Source: Palsa-601 sp963801185 (GTDB lineage: Bacteria > Actinomycetota > Acidimicrobiia > Acidimicrobiales > Bog-793). From it: a stretch of 64,000 bases of DNA. This document shows positions 59,692-64,000 of this stretch, piece after piece (the first letter of the stretch is position 1; each line of letters starts with the position of its first letter). The stretch covers positions 186,001-250,000 of the forward strand of contig CAWDDW010000002.1 of NCBI GenBank assembly GCA_963801185.1, written 5' to 3'. A program made the translations under genes and the position numbers. Under the pieces are notes generated by a model. The model was not told the DNA's origin. It did not search any database and worked only from the letters and a program-made list of their open reading frames with translations.

Positions 59692-61053
59692 ATGCAGCAA
59701 CCCCAGCAACATGCCTTCCGCGTGCTCACGGCCGGCGAGGTGATCAGCCAGACGTTCGAGGGTTACCGGCGGCTGTTTCGCCAGATCTTTCCCATTCCGG
59801 CAACGATCCTCCTGCCAACGATTCTCGTGGAAGTGGCCATCGGATTCGTCGTGTGGCTGACACTCTTGCACCGTATCCACGCGGTCGTTCGCAACGGCAC
59901 CGTCAAGCTGATCTACGCGAGTCCCACGATTTCGACCGTTACGGGGTTCGTCCTTCTCGGAGTCCTCGCGCTCCTCGTCTCCCTGATGCAACTCATTGCG
60001 AACGCGGCAGTGGTAGCGGTGATAGGCCAGGCATACGTGAGTGGGGCCGCCCAGTGGCGCTCTGCTGTGGTGCTGGCCCTGCGCCGTTGCGGCTCGATCC
60101 TGTGGGCAGCCATCCTGCTTGCCTTCGTGTTCCTCCTCGGCTCTCTGGTGGTCGCGTTCCTGATCGGAGTGCTGTCGGCGGCGCACCTCGCCGGTCTCGG
60201 CGTATTTCCAGCGTTGGCTGGATTGGTCGGGCTCGTCTGGTTGGTCGTCGGCGAGTGCGTGCTCATCGCCGTGATCCTGTTCGAGCGCCGACGAGGAGTC
60301 GCCGCACTGAAGCGATCCTTCCTGCTCGTGAGGGGGAGGTGGTGGCCCACTCTCGGAGTACTTCTCGTCATCGGCCTGGCCACTTCGTTCGCTCAGGGCC
60401 TGCTGGAAACGCTGATTCGAACCATCTCGCCAACCTCGGCGACTGTTGTCACCATCAGTGTCCTGGTCGGATGGGTAGTGGGGTCGGTACTTGTCACGCC
60501 GTTGTTGTCGGTTGCGACTTCGTTTCTCTACTTCGACTCGAGGAACCGAAAGGAAGGGCTCGATCTTCGCGACGTGGCGCATCTGCTCGGTGTCGAACCG
60601 GGTCCTGGAGCCGGGGCGTGGGGACCACAGCAGCCCGCTGCGCCTGGCTATTCCGGCGGATGGCAGGCTGGGGGAGCACCCCCGCCTCCGTATCAGCCAC
60701 CTGCGCCTCCAGGTTGGCAGGGTCCGGCAGGCGGCCCGCCCGGGTCGCCGCCGGGGTGGCCACCCCCGAGCTGGCAGCCCCCGAACTGGCCGCCCCCGAA
60801 CTGGCCACCCCCTCCGGGTGACCCGCCGTCGCAGACCTACCCGCCACCCGGCTGGCCTCCTTACGAGAGCCAGCAGCGACCGGCATCAGGGGTGTGGGGC
60901 GACGTCGTGCCGCCACCTCCGGCACGTGTGTGGCCAGCTCTTTCTCCGAAGCCGCCACCTCCCCGCTCTCCCTCGGGCACGACCCAGCCCGGTGACGGGA
61001 CCGCTGAGTCACCTCCCGAGGAAGGACCAGATGGGGACCAAGCTGGGATGTGA
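59692..61053 (+). CDS. Membrane protein with long proline-rich C-terminal tail
   Basis: A 453-residue protein. Residues ~10-300 contain about six membrane segments in the style of proteins annotated as glycerophosphodiester-phosphodiesterase membrane-domain or DUF7847-like (GEVISQTFEGYRRLFRQIFPI, then LFERRRGVAALKRSFLLVRGRWW). Residues ~310-453 are Pro/Gly/Trp-rich with short repeats (PPNWPPPNWPPPP), probably unstructured. An ATG at 59692 is preferred over the TTG just before it. It is coupled to the zinc-ribbon gene. Function unknown. Confidence 0.8.
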   Translation: MQQPQQHAFRVLTAGEVISQTFEGYRRLFRQIFPIPATILLPTILVEVAIGFVVWLTLLHRIHAVVRNGTVKLIYASPTISTVTGFVLLGVLALLVSLMQLIANAAVVAVIGQAYVSGAAQWRSAVVLALRRCGSILWAAILLAFVFLLGSLVVAFLIGVLSAAHLAGLGVFPALAGLVGLVWLVVGECVLIAVILFERRRGVAALKRSFLLVRGRWWPTLGVLLVIGLATSFAQGLLETLIRTISPTSATVVTISVLVGWVVGSVLVTPLLSVATSFLYFDSRNRKEGLDLRDVAHLLGVEPGPGAGAWGPQQPAAPGYSGGWQAGGAPPPPYQPPAPPGWQGPAGGPPGSPPGWPPPSWQPPNWPPPNWPPPPGDPPSQTYPPPGWPPYESQQRPASGVWGDVVPPPPARVWPALSPKPPPPRSPSGTTQPGDGTAESPPEEGPDGDQAGM

Positions 61054-61070
61054 CGCATCACTCAATTGCG

Positions 61071-61158
61071 CGGAGAGGGAGGGATTTGAACCCTCGGACC
61101 CCGGTTAGAGGTCAACTCATTAGCAGTGAGTCCGATTCGGCCGCTCTCGCACCTCTCC
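61071..61158 (-). tRNA. tRNA-Ser (anticodon GCT)
   Basis: An 88-base minus-strand tRNA with the long variable arm of serine tRNAs. The acceptor stem is GGAGAGG/CCTCTCC (5' end at 61158) and the anticodon stem ACTCA/TGAGT with loop CTGCTAA (GCT). A variable arm and a T arm with TTCAAAT loop follow; the discriminator is G. It decodes AGC and AGU. CCA is not encoded. Confidence 0.95.
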
Positions 61159-61741
61159 AATGGACGCAAGACAACGCTACGACACTGTGTGGACACCCAG
61201 AGCCGCCTAGTCAGCATAGGTGAACTCATTTTGCTCCGAGCGCCGCGCTCCGCCCGGAGGGCCGCCGGCGGTCACCGCTGTCCATAATCCTGTCCATGAT
61301 TGCGCCAGCACTAACGAGCTCCAAGGCACTTCGAGACTCCGTAGTCGAGGCGGGCCGCCTCGCGAGGCTCTCCCAGACTCCGTATTCGGTGCAGGTCTTG
61401 GCAGCAGTGGTCATGGCTCCGTTGTCAAGCTGGCGGCACCCAGGGCACATTGGGAGCATCTTGCTGGAGCACGTATGCATGGGTCGACGCCGTGACAATC
61501 GGTGCGCCGAGATGCCAGCGGTCTTGACGGTGCGCCAACCTCCCGTGGTCACGGCACCTTGAAGACGAACGATTACGGGTTAGGCGAGAAGTCGGCGTCG
61601 CTTATGACGATCTCGCCTTCCCGGCGGAGCAAAGGGGCCACGACAGCCGACAGCTGCACCAAGGGCTTGCCGGCCGGAGTGCGGGTGAGCATCCAACAGC
61701 CGTCTTCTCCCGACGGAGTGTTGACTCCACTCGGTGCGCTT
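61159..61741. other. Intergenic region with a possible coding remnant
   Basis: No full gene is supported between tRNA-Ser and the propeller protein. On the minus strand a 39-codon frame (61692 down to a stop at 61573) reads MLTRTPAGKPLVQLSAVVAP and on through ISDADFSPNP; it looks like real protein sequence and stays open upstream into the propeller gene in a different frame. It may be the end of a decayed gene. A cysteine-containing frame around 61226-61552 is not convincing. Confidence 0.4.
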
Positions 61742-64000
61742 CTACGAGATCGTGAGCTTCAGCACCTTCGTGGCGGAGTGAGACAACTGATCCTTCACTT
61801 CGAAGGTGATGCTCTCGCTCTTCTTGGCTTTCGGTTTGCCAGAGATCAGACCCGAAGCGCTGAGAGTAAGACCCGACGGGAGGGATCCGCCCGATCGCGA
61901 CCACGTGTACGAGCCTGCGCCTCCGGTCGCTTTCAACTGGAACGAGTAGGACTTGCCGACCTTCCCGGCCTTGAGAGAGGTCGTCGTGACGGCGAGAGTG
62001 GCGGGCACGTAGGAGGCGAGCATGCCTGCGCCCGAGCTTCCTGTCCCTCCGGCAAGGCAGTAGTTGGTGAGTGGGCACGTGATGGCCTGGAGCACCGCCC
62101 CGCTGAGGGCGGCGAAGGGCTGGACGGACCACTTAGCGCCCGCATCGGTCGTGATCGTCGCGTCGGCCCCGGAAGAACCGGCGGGACCGACCGCATCGCA
62201 CACTTGGACTGACGGGCACGATATGGCGACGAAACCGGATGCCGACGAAGGGACCGTTGCGGGGCCGCTCCAGATCTTGCCGCCATCGGTCGTTCGGGTC
62301 GCCACCGCAGTCCCCTCGAATGCGTCTTCACCTTGGTAGCCGACGGCCTCGCACGTCGTCGTCGAGAGACAAGCGATGCCGAGCAGCCCGAGGGGCTGGG
62401 TCGTCTTCGGAACCGTCCCTGCGGACCATGTCGCTCCGCCGTTGCCGGTGTAGAAGACCTCGCCTCCCGCCTGGTACTGCTGGAGCCCGACTGCGACGCA
62501 GCTCGTCTTGGACTTGCAGGCGATCGACTCGACCGGCCCGTTCGTGCCGGGCAGTGTGCGCTCGGTCCAGCCGCTCGCACCGACACCACCGTTTGTCGTC
62601 GTGAGGACGAGACCGCTGAGAGCGTCGCTGTCCGAGCTGGCCACGTACCCGGCGCCGACGCAATCCAGCGTGGACGCACAGGAGACTGAGAGCAACTGTC
62701 CGGCTGTGATCGAAGCGGGAGTTGCTTGTTGTGCCCAAGATGCTCCGCCGTTCGAAGTGGCGAGGATCAGAGGCGTTCCGGCCGCGTAGCCGACGGCAAA
62801 GCAGACGGTCGTCGATGGGCACACGACGGAGTCGAGTGACTGTTCGCCGGTGATGGCGGGGACGTTCGTTTCTGGTGTCCAAGTGGCTCCGGCGTTGACC
62901 GTCTTCAGGATCCTGATCGGTCCGGTCTCCGTGGCGTGGCCGACGGCAACACAGGATGAGGGGGTGGCACAAGAGATGTCGTCTACCTCCCCGAGAGTCG
63001 TCGGGAGCGTCGCATTGGTCCACGTCGGTGCGGTCACGGCAGTGGCGTTCGTCGTGGTCAGGACGAACGGGCCAGACGGATCCGCGTTCGTTTCCCCGGC
63101 CGCGATGCACGAAGAGACCGACAGGCATGCGACGGCGTCGGTGACGTTCACATCCGACGGTAGCGACGACTCGTCCCACGTCGCATCGAGTGAAGTCGCG
63201 TTCGAAGTGGCGTAGATGTCATTGAAGACTGCGGCGTAGCACTCGGTTGTGGTGGGGCAGGAGATCTGGGAGAGCTGCTGGCTCATAGGTCCATCTTCAG
63301 AACTCCAGGTCGGACTTGCTGACGACTCGTCCGTCGTCTCGACCCAACCGTCGGCTGCGGCCGCAAGGCATTCACCCGAAGACGGGCAGACGACCTGACT
63401 CAGCGGGTCGAACGAGGCTGAGTCAACGAATTGTGTAGTCCATGTTGCACCACCGTCAGTCGTCTGCAGGACCGCTCCACTCGTCGAGGTACTCGTGATC
63501 GTTCCAACAGCCAAGCACTTGCTCGATGAAATACAGGTGACCGACTCCAGACTGCCCGTGCCTGTCGGTACAGAGCCCGCCTTCCACACCGGTGAGGAAT
63601 GACCGGCGGTAGACGTGTAGTCGAGGCCGCTCGACGACGCGGCGACGCACGTCTCGGTGGACGGCGCGCACGAGACCGAGAGGAGATTGGTGTTCGAGCC
63701 CGACGGCAGGGTCTCTTGCGCCCAGCTCGTTCCTCCGTCGTCGGTGGTGTAGAGCGTTCCGTAGGTCGCGATCTCACACAGCGTCGTGGATGCGCAGCTG
63801 ACAGCGTCCGCGCCAACGCCAGTCTGGTTGAACACCTGCGAGATCCACGAAACGCCGCCGTCTGTCGTGCGGAAGGCGATCGAGCCACTCTGGCTTATCG
63901 CTTCGCAGGTTGTCGTCGAGACGCACGACAACCTGGTGAACGGCGTGATCTCGGGAGCGTATGTGGCTCGGACTTGCCAGCCGGCAGGCGAGCTGGTTTG
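61742..64000 (-). CDS. Secreted BNR/sialidase-like beta-propeller repeat protein with Ig-like C-terminal domain (5' end outside the window)
   Basis: At least 752 residues are visible and the frame is open to the right edge, so the start and signal peptide are missing. The visible part is a run of ~45-50-residue repeats of the form (L/V)xxxxC(x)5-6CxAxG...TTDGGxxW, as in RTTDGGVSWISQVF and QTTDGGATWTTQF, the Asp-box style of BNR/YCF48 propellers. Each repeat carries a C-x5/6-C pair (SCASTTLCEIA, TCISSSKCLAVG), which is unusual. The last ~90 residues form an Ig-like putative adhesion domain (LKAGKVGKSYSFQLKATGGAG, GLTLSASGLISGKPK). It is probably a surface or secreted binding protein. Confidence 0.82.
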   Translation of the reverse strand, partial: QTSSPAGWQVRATYAPEITPFTRLSCVSTTTCEAISQSGSIAFRTTDGGVSWISQVFNQTGVGADAVSCASTTLCEIATYGTLYTTDDGGTSWAQETLPSGSNTNLLSVSCAPSTETCVAASSSGLDYTSTAGHSSPVWKAGSVPTGTGSLESVTCISSSKCLAVGTITSTSTSGAVLQTTDGGATWTTQFVDSASFDPLSQVVCPSSGECLAAAADGWVETTDESSASPTWSSEDGPMSQQLSQISCPTTTECYAAVFNDIYATSNATSLDATWDESSLPSDVNVTDAVACLSVSSCIAAGETNADPSGPFVLTTTNATAVTAPTWTNATLPTTLGEVDDISCATPSSCVAVGHATETGPIRILKTVNAGATWTPETNVPAITGEQSLDSVVCPSTTVCFAVGYAAGTPLILATSNGGASWAQQATPASITAGQLLSVSCASTLDCVGAGYVASSDSDALSGLVLTTTNGGVGASGWTERTLPGTNGPVESIACKSKTSCVAVGLQQYQAGGEVFYTGNGGATWSAGTVPKTTQPLGLLGIACLSTTTCEAVGYQGEDAFEGTAVATRTTDGGKIWSGPATVPSSASGFVAISCPSVQVCDAVGPAGSSGADATITTDAGAKWSVQPFAALSGAVLQAITCPLTNYCLAGGTGSSGAGMLASYVPATLAVTTTSLKAGKVGKSYSFQLKATGGAGSYTWSRSGGSLPSGLTLSASGLISGKPKAKKSESITFEVKDQLSHSATKVLKLTIS

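Noticed and set aside
61071..64000. Integrated mobile island at tRNA-Ser
   Set aside because: No integrase, no repeated tRNA end and no att-like duplication were seen on either side of the tRNA.

Overview
The window is high-GC DNA with dense genes, frequent GTG and TTG starts and many four-base start/stop overlaps. It carries a DUF222-HNH endonuclease, a luciferase-like (F420-type) oxidoreductase, a MocR regulator, a small CanA-type beta-carbonic anhydrase and an orphan FtsX permease. This set fits an Actinomycetota chromosome, most plausibly an uncultured Acidimicrobiia-like lineage; the lineage is inference. Both edges cut genes: the start of lgt on the left and a secreted beta-propeller protein on the right.

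Left part (1-15.6 kb): a partial lgt, a thiolase, a 0.75-kb spacer holding a diverged tandem-repeat array with compensated hairpins, a nitroreductase, and a three-gene operon whose first two proteins carry about four YbjQ-type domains. Then come a MocR regulator divergent from a PNPOx-like gene with paired direct repeats between them, dtd, a PanE-family reductase, an enoyl-CoA hydratase, a Sir2 deacetylase, a YcaQ-type glycosylase, a secreted S53 peptidase and a DEAD-box helicase.

Centre (15.6-35.6 kb): a choline/glycine-betaine catabolic locus. Plus-strand genes encode a choline-dehydrogenase-type GMC oxidoreductase, an aldehyde dehydrogenase, an APC permease, a dimethylglycine-dehydrogenase-like FAD/GcvT protein and both ETF subunits. 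They are followed by an opposed minus-strand operon: IclR regulator, corrinoid protein, methyl-THF:corrinoid methyltransferase, RACo-type activator, DUF1638 protein and MetF-like reductase. The IclR gene is divergent from a non-pyrrolysine MttB/MtgB-type methyltransferase, with palindromic sites covering both starts. Together these could take choline to betaine, demethylate betaine through a corrinoid to methyl-THF, oxidise dimethylglycine through ETF and feed C1 units into the folate pool. A cyclopropane-fatty-acid-synthase-type gene lies in the same locus.

Right part (35.6-64 kb): a hotdog thioesterase, a secreted beta-helix protein, the DUF222-HNH gene, small membrane proteins, an SDR, carbonic anhydrase, a PhyH dioxygenase, an LLM oxidoreductase, SRPBCC and HxlR proteins, a PAS-GGDEF protein, a KdpD-like sensor without a kinase, a methyltransferase, and an FtsX permease with an apparently leaderless promoter. 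Next is a proton-handling module (P-type H+-ATPase, MarR, ClC-CBS-TrkA_C), then an isochorismatase-fold hydrolase, tRNA-Arg(ACG), a nitrobindin-like protein, two membrane proteins, tRNA-Ser(GCT) and the partial propeller protein.

A striking property is the number of single-base frameshifts inside conserved genes (at least nine in eight genes). In each, the homology resumes in another frame and the total length becomes a multiple of three once one base is added or removed. This looks more like assembly or sequencing error than gene decay, and it affects how the central locus should be read.
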